A DNA stretch of 64,000 bases from Nocardioides sp. Root240 (GTDB taxonomy: Bacteria > Actinomycetota > Actinomycetes > Propionibacteriales > Nocardioidaceae). Made by a program: the position numbers and the translations under genes. The DNA is taken from assembly GCF_001428825.1 (NCBI RefSeq), contig NZ_LMIT01000001.1, positions 1 through 64,000 on the forward strand, written 5' to 3'. Shown in pieces: positions 49,526 through 58,027 of this stretch. A model generated the notes under the pieces. That model made no database searches. It was not told the origin of the DNA and was given only the letters and a program-made list of their open reading frames with translations. How positions within the stretch are numbered: the first letter of the stretch is position 1; every line of letters begins with the position of its first letter.

Positions 49526-50862
49526 GCTGTCGCTCCCAGCAGCTGCTTCGTCGTTCCGCCACCCGTGGACCCGGACGGGGCGAGCCCACCGGTCAGCCCG
49601 GACAGCAGCCCGTTGGGACCGAGCAGGCCGCCGTTCAGCAGCTGGCTCAGGTCGAGGTTCGGCAGCGAGTTGAGCAGCTTGCAGACCGGGCTGCCCTTCA
49701 GCGCGACCTTCTTGCAGTCGGCCTTCATCTGCTTGAGCAGGTCGAGGTCGCTGAGCACCCTGGCGCAGGCCGTGCTGGTCAGGCTGCCGCTCTTGAGGCA
49801 GCGACCGACCTGGTCCAGCACCTGACCGAGGTCGGGCAGCTGGATGGCCGGCAGGCCCAAGGTGTGGAACAGGTTCGTGAGGTCGATGTCGACGCGGGCG
49901 ATGGTGTCGGCGTAGTCGCCCTGGACGATGTCGTTGGCCGACTGGGGGAAGGGGAAGCTCACCAGCAGGTTGAGCCCCGGTGCCAGCTGCTCGTCGGCCT
50001 GACGGAGGCGGCGCAGGATCGGGCTCAGGTCCTCCAGGATCGCGAGCACGTCCTCCTTGCTCGCGTTGATCACCCTCGTGCCGACCTTGCCGAGCCGGTC
50101 GAGTGCGCCGAGCATGTCGATCAGCTCGTCGTGCTGGGCCGAGAGGACCTCGATCGCCGGGCCCGTCGCGTCGAGCGCGTCGCTGATCGTCTGCTTCTCG
50201 GAGTTCAGCGTGGAGGTCAGGTTGTTGAGCGACTCGAGGGCGTTGATGATCTGGACCTTCTGCTGGTCCACGGTGCCCACGACCGAGTCGAGCGAGGACA
50301 GCAGGTTGCGCAGCCGGTCCTCCCGACCGGACATCACCTGGTTGGCCTCGCGGGTGATGGTGCCGAGCTGGGCCACGCCGCCGCCGCTGAGCAGGAAGGA
50401 CAGTGCGCCGAGCACCTCCTCGACCTCGGGGTTGCGCCCGGTCTTGGCGAGGTCGATCGTGTCGCCCTCGGCCAGCCGACCCGTCGGCGCCTCCTCCTTC
50501 GGCGCCTCCAGGGCGACGTACTTCTCGCCGAGGAGCGACACCTGACGGATGTCCGCGATCGCGTTGTCGGGCAGCTCGACGTCCTTGCGGATCAGCAGCT
50601 TGACCTTGGCGTTCCAGCCGGAACGCTCCACCTCGGACACCTCGCCGACGGTGACGTCGTCGACCATCACCGGCGAGCGCGGCACGACGTTGAGGACGTC
50701 CTTGAAGTAGACCGTGATCTCGAAGGCGTCGTCCGCGTCGACCTCGTGGCCGGGCAGCGGCAGGTCATAGGCGCCGTCGAAGCTGCTGCAGCCCGTCAGG
50801 ACGGCGAGCCCCAGCAGTCCCGCCAGAGCGGAACGCCAGCTGCGGATCGATCGGGTCATCAC
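49522..50862 (-). CDS. mce4E: Mce4E-like lipoprotein
   Basis: 446 residues. The signal sequence ends in a lipobox, LAVLTGCSS, so Cys is lipidated; the fifth mce gene is a lipoprotein in other mce operons too. MCE domain about 45-125 (ITVYFKDVLNVVPRSPVMVD), helical region about 150-310 and a Gly-rich C-terminus (GGGTTKQLLGA). GTG 50862 overlaps the mce4D stop as GTGA; ATG 50859 is an equal alternative one codon later. Confidence 0.9.
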   Translation of the reverse strand: MMTRSIRSWRSALAGLLGLAVLTGCSSFDGAYDLPLPGHEVDADDAFEITVYFKDVLNVVPRSPVMVDDVTVGEVSEVERSGWNAKVKLLIRKDVELPDNAIADIRQVSLLGEKYVALEAPKEEAPTGRLAEGDTIDLAKTGRNPEVEEVLGALSFLLSGGGVAQLGTITREANQVMSGREDRLRNLLSSLDSVVGTVDQQKVQIINALESLNNLTSTLNSEKQTISDALDATGPAIEVLSAQHDELIDMLGALDRLGKVGTRVINASKEDVLAILEDLSPILRRLRQADEQLAPGLNLLVSFPFPQSANDIVQGDYADTIARVDIDLTNLFHTLGLPAIQLPDLGQVLDQVGRCLKSGSLTSTACARVLSDLDLLKQMKADCKKVALKGSPVCKLLNSLPNLDLSQLLNGGLLGPNGLLSGLTGGLAPSGSTGGGTTKQLLGATA

Positions 50863-52112
50863 GAGCCACCTCCGAGCAGGGTCGCCATGGAGACACCGTC
50901 TCCGCTCATGTACGACACCGGCATCGCACCGGGAAGCTGGATCCCTCGGCTCGTGTCGGCCCCTGCCTGCTTGGCCTTGGGCAGGTACGACTTGTACTCC
51001 GGCGGGAGCCAGGGAAGCTTGGTGAGCACCGGCTCGAGCACCTTCTCGACGAGGGCGCACGCGGTGTCCTTGAGGGCCGGCGGCATCGCGGGGTTCTGCT
51101 GGATGACGGCACAGATGAACCCGTCGGCGTCCCACACGTAGCCACCGATGCCGATCCTGCTGTTCTGCGAGTCGCTCACGTGGTCGAAGCCGGCCTGCAG
51201 GTTGGCCATCGCGGTCGGCGCGGCGCGCATCGCCCGGGCCAGGCTGTCCTTCTCGGAGACGATCGTGTTCATCACGTCGGTGAGCTTGCGGACGTCGGTC
51301 ACGAACGCGTCGCGGTTCTTGGTCACGAAGCCCTTCACGCTGCCGACGGCCTGGGCCACGGAGGCCACGGCCCGCTCGAGCTCGTCGCTCTCCTCGGCCA
51401 GCATCCCCGACACCCCGGCCAGGTCCTTCATGAAGGCCCGGACCAGCTTGTCGTTCTTCGCGAGGGTGTCGGTGAACTCGGCGAGCTGGGTCACGGTCTC
51501 GAACAGCGGCCCCGCGCCGTTGCCGAAGGTCTCGGCGGCGTCGGCGAGGTCGTGGATCATCTGGTTGCCCTGGGCCCCCTGGCCGTCGAAGGCCTTCTCC
51601 CCCGCCTCGAGCAGGTGGTCGAGGGTGCCGTCCTTGTTCACGCCGTTCGGGCCGAGGGCCCGGGTCAGCGTCTGGAGGCTGTTGTAGATCCGGTCCAGCT
51701 CGACCGGCACGCCGGTCTGCTGGAGCGCGATGTCCGCTCCGTCGGCCATTGCCTTGTCGCCGTCACCGAAGACCGGGGTCAGCTGGACGAAGCGGTCCGC
51801 GACGAGCGTCGGGGTCACGATGACCGCCTGGGCGTCGGCGGGGATCTGGTACTGCGCGTCGTACTCCATCTCGACGCGCACCGAGTTGCCCTCGGGGATC
51901 ACGGCGGTCACCTTGCCGACGTTGACGCCGAGCACGCGCACGTCGGTGCCCTCGTAGACACTGACAGCGCGCGGGAAGTGCGCGGTCACGGTCTTGATCT
52001 CGGCCGGCGAGCGGAGCAGGTTGACCGTCACGGCGACGAGCAGGAGCACGGCGAGGCCGGCCAGCACGCGGCGTTCGATGCGCTTGAGGATCGTGGTCAC
52101 CATCGTCATCAC
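50859..52112 (-). CDS. mce4D: Mce4D-like substrate-binding protein
   Basis: 417 residues from GTG 52112 (GTGA overlap with mce4C). Transmembrane anchor at about 16-35 (LAGLAVLLLVAVTVNLL), MCE domain about 42-120 (VTAHFPRAVSVYEGTDVRVL and GVNVGKVTAV), helical region about 140-300, and a C-terminal extension about 315-417. No enzymatic residues. Fourth Mce chain. Confidence 0.9.
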   Translation of the reverse strand: MMTMVTTILKRIERRVLAGLAVLLLVAVTVNLLRSPAEIKTVTAHFPRAVSVYEGTDVRVLGVNVGKVTAVIPEGNSVRVEMEYDAQYQIPADAQAVIVTPTLVADRFVQLTPVFGDGDKAMADGADIALQQTGVPVELDRIYNSLQTLTRALGPNGVNKDGTLDHLLEAGEKAFDGQGAQGNQMIHDLADAAETFGNGAGPLFETVTQLAEFTDTLAKNDKLVRAFMKDLAGVSGMLAEESDELERAVASVAQAVGSVKGFVTKNRDAFVTDVRKLTDVMNTIVSEKDSLARAMRAAPTAMANLQAGFDHVSDSQNSRIGIGGYVWDADGFICAVIQQNPAMPPALKDTACALVEKVLEPVLTKLPWLPPEYKSYLPKAKQAGADTSRGIQLPGAMPVSYMSGDGVSMATLLGGGS

Positions 52113-53089
52113 TCCACGAACCCGGGTACGAACTCGCCGGTCGGCAGGGCCAGCAGGTTGGACGCGTAGGCGTCGAACCACGGGCCGGTGCCGACGATGT
52201 TGCCGAGGATGTCGACGTAGGGGCCGAGCGCCGCGAGCGTCTCCTTGAGCTTCTTCTTCTTCGAGACGAGGAAGCTGACGAGTCCGTCGACCTCCTTGAG
52301 GGCCGGGCCGATCTGCTTCTCGTTGTCCTTGACCAGGCCTCGGAGCTCGACGGCGAGGCTGCGGGCGTTGACCAGCAGGTCGTGCACGGCGGCCTTGCGC
52401 TTGGTCAGCTCCTGGAAGACGAGGTCGCTGTTCTTCATCAGGCCCACGATGTCGCCGCTGCGGTCGGCCAGGACCTTGCTGACGTCCTTCGAGCTGTCGA
52501 GCAGCGTCTGCAGCTCCTCGTCGCGGGAGGCCACGCTCCGCGAGAGACGGGCGATGCCGTCGAACGAGGCCTGGATCTCGGGCGCGGAGACGTCGAGGGT
52601 GTCGGCCACCGTGTCCAGCGCCTTCGAGAGCTGCTCGGTGTCGATCTTCTCGGTCGTGGAGGCCAGGTCGCCGAACACGCCCACGATGTCGTACGCCGAC
52701 TCCGTCCGCTCGAGCGGGATGGTCCCACCCGCCGCCAGCTGGCCACTGCCGCCCGGCTGGACGTCGAGGAACTTCTCGCCGAGCAGGTTCAGCACCTCGA
52801 TCGAGGCCGCACTGTCCTTGCCGAACTCGACGTCGCCGTCGAGCTCGAACTTGACCTTCACCCGGTCGCCGGCGAGGGCCACCTGGGTGACGCGGCCGAC
52901 CCGGATGCCGCCCACCTGGACGATGTTGCCCTTGTGGATGCCGCTGGCGTCGCTGAACTCGGCGTAGTAGGTCGTCCCGCGGAAACCGGGGAACTTGCCG
53001 AGGTTGAAGGTGGCCGCGGAGATCACGGCCATCAGCACGAGGGTGATCGTGCCGAGCCGGAGGATGCGGGCCTCGCTCGTGTTCGCCAT
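52109..53089 (-). CDS. mce4C: Mce4C-like substrate-binding protein
   Basis: 326 residues, the shortest of the six. Transmembrane anchor about 11-28 (LGTITLVLMAVISAATF), MCE domain about 37-115 (YYAEFSDASGIHKGNIVQVG, GIRVGRVTQV), then a helical region to about 310. The short C-terminus is a real feature: no Pro-rich tail as in some Mce4C. ATG 53089 shares one base with the mce4B stop (TGATG). The long open frame that continues upstream is a shadow over mce4B. Confidence 0.9.
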   Translation of the reverse strand: MANTSEARILRLGTITLVLMAVISAATFNLGKFPGFRGTTYYAEFSDASGIHKGNIVQVGGIRVGRVTQVALAGDRVKVKFELDGDVEFGKDSAASIEVLNLLGEKFLDVQPGGSGQLAAGGTIPLERTESAYDIVGVFGDLASTTEKIDTEQLSKALDTVADTLDVSAPEIQASFDGIARLSRSVASRDEELQTLLDSSKDVSKVLADRSGDIVGLMKNSDLVFQELTKRKAAVHDLLVNARSLAVELRGLVKDNEKQIGPALKEVDGLVSFLVSKKKKLKETLAALGPYVDILGNIVGTGPWFDAYASNLLALPTGEFVPGFVE

Positions 53090-54192
53090 CAGTGGTCCTG
53101 GCACCGGGGAGCGGTGGACTTGAACGAGAAGTTCTCGATGTACTTGGTGATCTGCTTCAGCAGCGCCTGCTCGCCGATGATGGGCAGCTTGATCGTGGCC
53201 GAGACCCCACAGATGTAGTACTGGTACCAGGAGCCGTAGGTCCCGGTTCGAGTCTGGTCGTCCATGGTCTCCGGCATCCGGTCGAGCAGCTGACCGAGGT
53301 TCTTGCGGTTCTCCGGCCGGTTGAGCAGCTTCGCGAGGTCGCGCAGCGCGGCGATGTCCTCCTTGAGGAGCGGCCGGCCGCGACGGAGCAGGTCGGCCAC
53401 CGTCACGGTGAGCTGCGAGATGTTGTCGAGGGAGGAGCCGATCGTGTCCCGGTCCCTGGCGAGGTCGGTCATCCAGTCCTTGAGCTCGACGACGAGGGAG
53501 CTGAGCTGCTCGTGGCGGTCGTCGACGGTCTTCAGCGTGGTGCTGAGGTTGCCGATGACCTCGCCGATCAGCTGGTCGCGGTTGGCCAGCGAGGTCGTCA
53601 GGGACGCGGTGTGGGCCAGCAGGCTCTTGACCGTGCCGCCCTCGCCCTGGAGCACCTGGACCAGGTTCATGCTCAGCTCGTTGACCTGGTCGGGCGTGAG
53701 CGCCGCGAACAGCGGCTTGAAGCCGTCGAAGAGGACGGTCAGGTCGAGCGCCGGCTTGGTGTTGCCGACCGGGATGGTCGCACCGTCGGCGAGCGCCTTC
53801 GCACCGTCGGCGCCGGAGCCCTCCTCGAGCGCCAGGTAGCGGTCCCCGACGAGGTTGAGGAAGCGGATCTCGGCCCGCGAGGCGGTGGTCATCTCGACCC
53901 CCGCGTCGACCTTGAAGGTCACCTTCGCCATCGAGCGCTGGTAGTGCTCGACCTTCTTGACCTCGCCGACGTTGACGCCGGCGACCCGGACGTCGTCGCC
54001 CTTCTCGAGCATCGTGGCGTTGGTGAAGATCGCCTGGTACTCGTTGCGCTCGCCGAAGCCGACGTTGCCCATGATCACGACGAGCACGCCGGTGACCAGG
54101 ATCGAGACGGCCGTGAAGATGCCGAGCTTGATCGCAGCCGCGGTGGTGACCGCGTTGCGGCGGTTGAGCAGGTGGCCCGCGTTGTCGCTCAT
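53089..54192 (-). CDS. mce4B: Mce4B-like substrate-binding protein
   Basis: 367 residues. Transmembrane anchor about 20-42 (IKLGIFTAVSILVTGVLVVI), MCE domain about 50-130 (YQAIFTNATMLEKGDDVRVA, GVNVGEVKKV), helical region about 150-310, C-terminus with two Cys (YYICGVSATIK and APRCQDH). ATG 54192 overlaps the mce4A stop. Second Mce chain. Confidence 0.9.
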   Translation of the reverse strand: MSDNAGHLLNRRNAVTTAAAIKLGIFTAVSILVTGVLVVIMGNVGFGERNEYQAIFTNATMLEKGDDVRVAGVNVGEVKKVEHYQRSMAKVTFKVDAGVEMTTASRAEIRFLNLVGDRYLALEEGSGADGAKALADGATIPVGNTKPALDLTVLFDGFKPLFAALTPDQVNELSMNLVQVLQGEGGTVKSLLAHTASLTTSLANRDQLIGEVIGNLSTTLKTVDDRHEQLSSLVVELKDWMTDLARDRDTIGSSLDNISQLTVTVADLLRRGRPLLKEDIAALRDLAKLLNRPENRKNLGQLLDRMPETMDDQTRTGTYGSWYQYYICGVSATIKLPIIGEQALLKQITKYIENFSFKSTAPRCQDH

Positions 54193-55508
54193 CCGGCAGC
54201 CCTCCCCTCACGCACGACCGGGCCGTAGAGCAGCGTGCCCAGGGAGCCGTACGACGCCGGGTCGTGCCCGCTCTTGTCGGCGAGGATCGCGTTGACCACC
54301 TTCTGCTCGGGGGCGCTGCCGGCGTACCCGCTGTTGATGCCGATCGGGTTCGGGTTCTCCAGCCCGGGGATCGGGAACGGCAGGTAGCCGCCCTTCTCGT
54401 CGAGGTCGGTGCCCTGGTCGAGCGGCACCGGCGGCGCCGGCACGGTGAACTTCGGCAGGCCCAGGCACCACGGTCCGTGTCCGACCTCGCCGTAGGTCGG
54501 CAGGTCGCGCTCGTCGAAGGCGCGGAACTGCGGCGAGCCGAGCTCGATCTTCTGCCTGACCCAGTTGCCCTCGAAGGTCTTGGAGAGGATCGGCTCGTAG
54601 TTGGCCGCACCGCGAATCAGGCACGGGAACTCCGGCGAGTAGTCCGCGAGCAGCCCGATGACGGGCTCGGTCACCTCGCCCATCCGGATCAGGTTCTGCT
54701 CGTTGGTCGCCAGCAGGCGGGTCGACGTCTTCGCGAGGCCGGTGAGGTCGGAGAAGAAGACGTCGAGGTCCTCGGACTTCTGCGTGATCGTCTTGCTGGT
54801 GACCGTGACGTTGTCGAGGACGTCGAGCAGGTCGGGCGCCGCGACGTCGTAGGCGTCGGCGACGTCGGCCAGCGCGATCAGGTCCTCCTTGAGCGTGGGC
54901 AGCGAGTCGTCGATGGCGCCGATGTACTGGCCGAGCTGGTCCATCGTCTCGCCGAGCTCGTTGCCGCGACCCTCGAGCGCGGTGGCCACGGCGCTCAGGG
55001 TCATGTTGAGGTCGGCCGGGCGCACCGCGCGCAGCAGCGGGAACAGGTCGGCGAGCACCTGGCTCAGCTCGACGTTGGTCTCGACCCGGTCGGACGGGAT
55101 GACGTCACCGTCGCGGAGCTCGCCGGAGGCACCCGTCTCGGGGCGGACAAGGGCCACGAACTTCTGGCCGAAGAGGGTGGTCGGCAGGATCTGGACGGTC
55201 ACGTTGGCCGGGATCTTCTTCGCGGCATCCGGCTCGAGGTCGAGGGTGATCGAGGCCTGCTTGCCGTCCTGGTCGATCTTCGCGACGCGGCCGACGAGGA
55301 CGCCGTTGATGCGGACGTCGCCGAACTTGGCGAGCTGCAGGCCCGCTCGGTCGGCCTTGACCGTGATCGTCGTGGTGCTGTCGAAGGCCTTGTTGTAGAT
55401 CGAGACCGACAGCCACACGAGCAGGGCGATGGCGGTCAGGAAGCCGATGCCGGCGACCAGGAGCCGGTTGTGCTCCCGGGCGCTGTCGTGGTGGATGTTG
55501 ACGAGCAT
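54189..55508 (-). CDS. mce4A: Mce4A-like substrate-binding protein
   Basis: 439 residues. Transmembrane anchor about 17-37 (LVAGIGFLTAIALLVWLSV), MCE domain about 45-125 (ITVKADRAGLQLAKFGDVRI, NGVLVGRVAKI), helical region about 150-290, and a long C-terminal domain with Pro-rich segments (FTVPAPPVPLDQGTDLDE). First Mce chain, 15 nt after yrbE4B. Confidence 0.9.
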   Translation of the reverse strand: MLVNIHHDSAREHNRLLVAGIGFLTAIALLVWLSVSIYNKAFDSTTTITVKADRAGLQLAKFGDVRINGVLVGRVAKIDQDGKQASITLDLEPDAAKKIPANVTVQILPTTLFGQKFVALVRPETGASGELRDGDVIPSDRVETNVELSQVLADLFPLLRAVRPADLNMTLSAVATALEGRGNELGETMDQLGQYIGAIDDSLPTLKEDLIALADVADAYDVAAPDLLDVLDNVTVTSKTITQKSEDLDVFFSDLTGLAKTSTRLLATNEQNLIRMGEVTEPVIGLLADYSPEFPCLIRGAANYEPILSKTFEGNWVRQKIELGSPQFRAFDERDLPTYGEVGHGPWCLGLPKFTVPAPPVPLDQGTDLDEKGGYLPFPIPGLENPNPIGINSGYAGSAPEQKVVNAILADKSGHDPASYGSLGTLLYGPVVREGRAAG

Positions 55509-55523
55509 CAGCCGATCACCCCC

Positions 55524-56363
55524 TCATCCCGTGATCCGGACGGTGGTGGTCGAGCCCCAGATGGCGAAGCTCAGGAAGAAGTCCGCGACCACGATGGTCA
55601 CGATGCTGGTCCGGATCGCCTTGCCGACCGCGCGGCCCACGCCCGCCGGTCCCCCGGAGGCGGTGTAGCCGTAGTAGCAGTGGATGAGGATCACCGCGAC
55701 GGCCAGGAAGAGCAGCTTGAAGAACGACCAGATCATGTCGATCGGCGGCAGGAACTGCAGGAAGTAGTGGTCGTAGGTGCCACCGGACTGGCCGTAGATG
55801 TAGACCACGATCAGCCGCGGCGAGAGGTACGACGCGCACAGCGCCACGATGTAGAGCGGGATGACGGCGACGAAGGCGGCGATCATCCGGGTGGTCACCA
55901 GGAAGGGCAGGGACGGGATGCCCATCACCTCGAGCGCGTCGATCTCCTCCGAGATCCGCATCGCGCCGAGGCGGGCGGTGTAGCCGCAGCCCACCGTCGC
56001 GGCGAGCGCGATCGACGAGACCAGCGGAGCCACCTCGCGGGTGTTGAAGTACGCCGAGATGAACGCGCTGAACTTCGCGACGCCGATCTGGCTGAGCGAG
56101 GCGTAGCCCTGGATGCCGACCTCGGTGCCGGCGAAGAAGGCCATGAACGCGATGACGCCGACCGAGCCGAGGATCAGGCTCAGGCCGCCCGCGCCGAAGG
56201 CGACCTCGGCGAGGGTGTTGCTGATCTCGCGGGGGTAGCGGCGGATCGCGCGGGGCGCCCAGGCGAGGGCCTTGGCGTAGAAGAGCAGCTGGTCGCCGTA
56301 CCCCTCGAGGGTGGAGCGCCCGCTCTTGTAGGCATCGCCCGCCACCTGGCCCACGACCGCCAT
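55524..56363 (-). CDS. yrbE4B: YrbE4B-like permease (MlaE family)
   Basis: 279 residues with six or so hydrophobic segments and the MlaE signature: TARLGAMRISEEIDALEVMG (EQ-loop that contacts the ATPase) at about 130-149. ABC permease half of the Mce4 importer. The ATPase (MceG/Mkl) is normally encoded elsewhere and is not in the window. TGATG-type overlap with yrbE4A. Confidence 0.93.
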   Translation of the reverse strand: MAVVGQVAGDAYKSGRSTLEGYGDQLLFYAKALAWAPRAIRRYPREISNTLAEVAFGAGGLSLILGSVGVIAFMAFFAGTEVGIQGYASLSQIGVAKFSAFISAYFNTREVAPLVSSIALAATVGCGYTARLGAMRISEEIDALEVMGIPSLPFLVTTRMIAAFVAVIPLYIVALCASYLSPRLIVVYIYGQSGGTYDHYFLQFLPPIDMIWSFFKLLFLAVAVILIHCYYGYTASGGPAGVGRAVGKAIRTSIVTIVVADFFLSFAIWGSTTTVRITG

Positions 56364-57136
56364 CAGAGGCCCACCGGCGGAGCGACCTGGAAGTAGATGG
56401 CCGTGATGACGGCGTTCAGGAAGAACAGCGCCATGAAGGCGATGATGACCGACTCGTTGACCGCGCGGCCCACACCGCTCGGGCCGCCGCCGGCGTTGAG
56501 GCCCTTGTAGGCACCGATGATCGCGGCGAGCCAGCCGAAGATGAGCGCCTTGACCATCGCGATGTAGAGGTCGGGCAGCGAGGCGAGTGCGGTGAACGAG
56601 GAGAGGAAGGCGCCGGCGGAGCCGCCCTGGACGATCACCGTGAAGAAGTAGCCGCCACCGATGCCGGTGCCGATCACGATGCCGTTGATCATCAGCGCGA
56701 CGAACATGGTCGCGACCACCCGGGGGGCGACGAGTCGCTCGAGCGGGTCGATGCCGAGGACCTCCATGGCATCGATCTCCTCACGGATCTTGCGCGCCCC
56801 GAGGTCGGAGCAGATCGCCGACCCTGCGGCCCCGGCGATGATCATCGCGGCCGCCATGGGAGCCGCCTCACGGACCGTCGCGAGCACGGCCGTCGCGCCG
56901 GCGAAGGACTGGGCGCCGAGCTGGCCGGTCAGGTTGCCGACCTGCAGCGAGATCACTGCGCCGAACGGGATCGAGACCATGATCGTCGGCATCAGCGTGA
57001 CGCTGGTGACGAACCAGGCCTGCTCGAGGAACTCCCGGAACTGGAAGGGGCGGGTGAAGATCCGCTTGGTGACCTCGACCACCATCAACGCGATCTCACC
57101 GGGGCCGCGCACGACCGATACGGCGTTGAACGCCAC
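56363..57136 (-). CDS. yrbE4A: YrbE4A-like permease (MlaE family)
   Basis: 257 residues from GTG 57136, with AGGAG 8 nt upstream. Contains FLEQAWFVTSVTLMPTIMVS and the EQ-loop DLGARKIREEIDAMEVLGID (about 113-132). Forms the permease pair with YrbE4B. First gene of the mce4-type operon, about 60 nt from a near-perfect KstR site; TACTAT (57196-57201) is the likely -10, leaving a leader of about 53 nt. The open frame up to 57394 is non-coding leader. Confidence 0.92.
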   Translation of the reverse strand: MAFNAVSVVRGPGEIALMVVEVTKRIFTRPFQFREFLEQAWFVTSVTLMPTIMVSIPFGAVISLQVGNLTGQLGAQSFAGATAVLATVREAAPMAAAMIIAGAAGSAICSDLGARKIREEIDAMEVLGIDPLERLVAPRVVATMFVALMINGIVIGTGIGGGYFFTVIVQGGSAGAFLSSFTALASLPDLYIAMVKALIFGWLAAIIGAYKGLNAGGGPSGVGRAVNESVIIAFMALFFLNAVITAIYFQVAPPVGL

Positions 57137-57195
57137 GCCCCGACTCCTCTCCCCGACTCCCCCATGGACCAGGCCCCCGGAGGAGCCGACGCGCC

Positions 57196-57213
57196 ATAGT
57201 AGAACACGTTCTC
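57196..57213 (-). promoter_or_regulatory. KstR operator and -10 of the mce4-type operon
   Basis: TAGAACACGTTCTC (57200-57213) matches the KstR consensus except for the last base (C for A). On the minus strand the -10 TACTAT (57196-57201) partly overlaps it. Sterol uptake would therefore be derepressed together with the catabolic genes. Confidence 0.82.
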
Positions 57214-57328
57214 GTTGTGACCAATGCGACACCCTGTGACGGGAGCCACATCCGGTCACCACCGGGCTCAACGGGCCTCCGGCGGACCGGGTCACGCCGC
57301 GCCCCGGCTTTCCCGGGCGCGGCCTGCA

Positions 57329-57334
57329 TAGGAT
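57329..57334 (+). promoter_or_regulatory. -10 box of the ion channel gene
   Basis: TAGGAT with 6 nt to GTG 57341; leaderless pattern. Between this and the mce4 promoter (57214-57328) nothing else stands out. Confidence 0.55.
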
Positions 57335-57340
57335 CGCCCC

Positions 57341-58027
57341 GTGCCGCCGTCCCCGTCCCGCCTTCCGGAACCCCTGCGGGCGATCGGGAGCCACCCGTCC
57401 GCGGTCCTGCTCGGCGCCCAGCTGGTCCTGGTGCTGGCCTACCCCGCGTTGCAGGAGTCGACGGTCGGCCGGGCGTTCGCGGGCGTCGCGCAGATGGTGG
57501 TCGTGCTGAGCGCGGTGTGGGCCGTGCGTCGTACCGAGGTGCTGACCTGGGTCGCGCTCCTGCTCGGCGCGCCGGCGGTCGTGCTGGCCGTGGCCGAGGC
57601 GGTGCAGCCCGAGGTCGGCTGGGTCGTGGTCGTCTCAGCGGCCTTCCACGTGCCCTTCTACTTCTTCGTCTCCTACGCCCTGATCCGCTACCTCTTCCAC
57701 GACGAGAAGGTCACCCGCGACGAGCTCTTCGCCACCGGCGCCGCCTTCACGGTGGTCGCGTGGGGCTTCGCCTACCTGTACGCCGCCGCGCAGGTCGTGT
57801 GGCCCGGGTCCTTCGTGGGCTGGTCCAGCCCCGACGGCAGCGCGGACCTCCCGTGGTTCGAGCTGCTCTACCTGTCGTTCACCACGCTCACCAGCGTGGG
57901 CCTCTCCGACGTCTACCCGGTCCTCGCGCACGCCCGGTCGCTGGTCATGATCGAGCAGGTGGCCGGCGTGTTCTACGTGGCGCTGGTGGTCGCCCGCCTC
58001 GTGGGGCTCACGGCCCGCCGGGGCTGA
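57341..58027 (+). CDS. two-pore-helix ion channel family protein
   Basis: 228 residues with about six hydrophobic segments, the last two framing a pore loop: FELLYLSFTTLTSVGLSDVY (about 168-187). The filter reads TSVGLSD instead of the potassium signature TVGYGD, so K+ selectivity is not certain. It has no cytoplasmic ligand-binding domain. Ends convergently with the MFS gene, overlapping by 20 nt. Confidence 0.83.
   Translation: MPPSPSRLPEPLRAIGSHPSAVLLGAQLVLVLAYPALQESTVGRAFAGVAQMVVVLSAVWAVRRTEVLTWVALLLGAPAVVLAVAEAVQPEVGWVVVVSAAFHVPFYFFVSYALIRYLFHDEKVTRDELFATGAAFTVVAWGFAYLYAAAQVVWPGSFVGWSSPDGSADLPWFELLYLSFTTLTSVGLSDVYPVLAHARSLVMIEQVAGVFYVALVVARLVGLTARRG

Noticed and set aside
52109-54610. 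An 833-residue reading of mce4C
   Set aside because: The upstream part is a shifted frame of mce4B. The Mce4C membrane anchor and start codon are clear at 53089.
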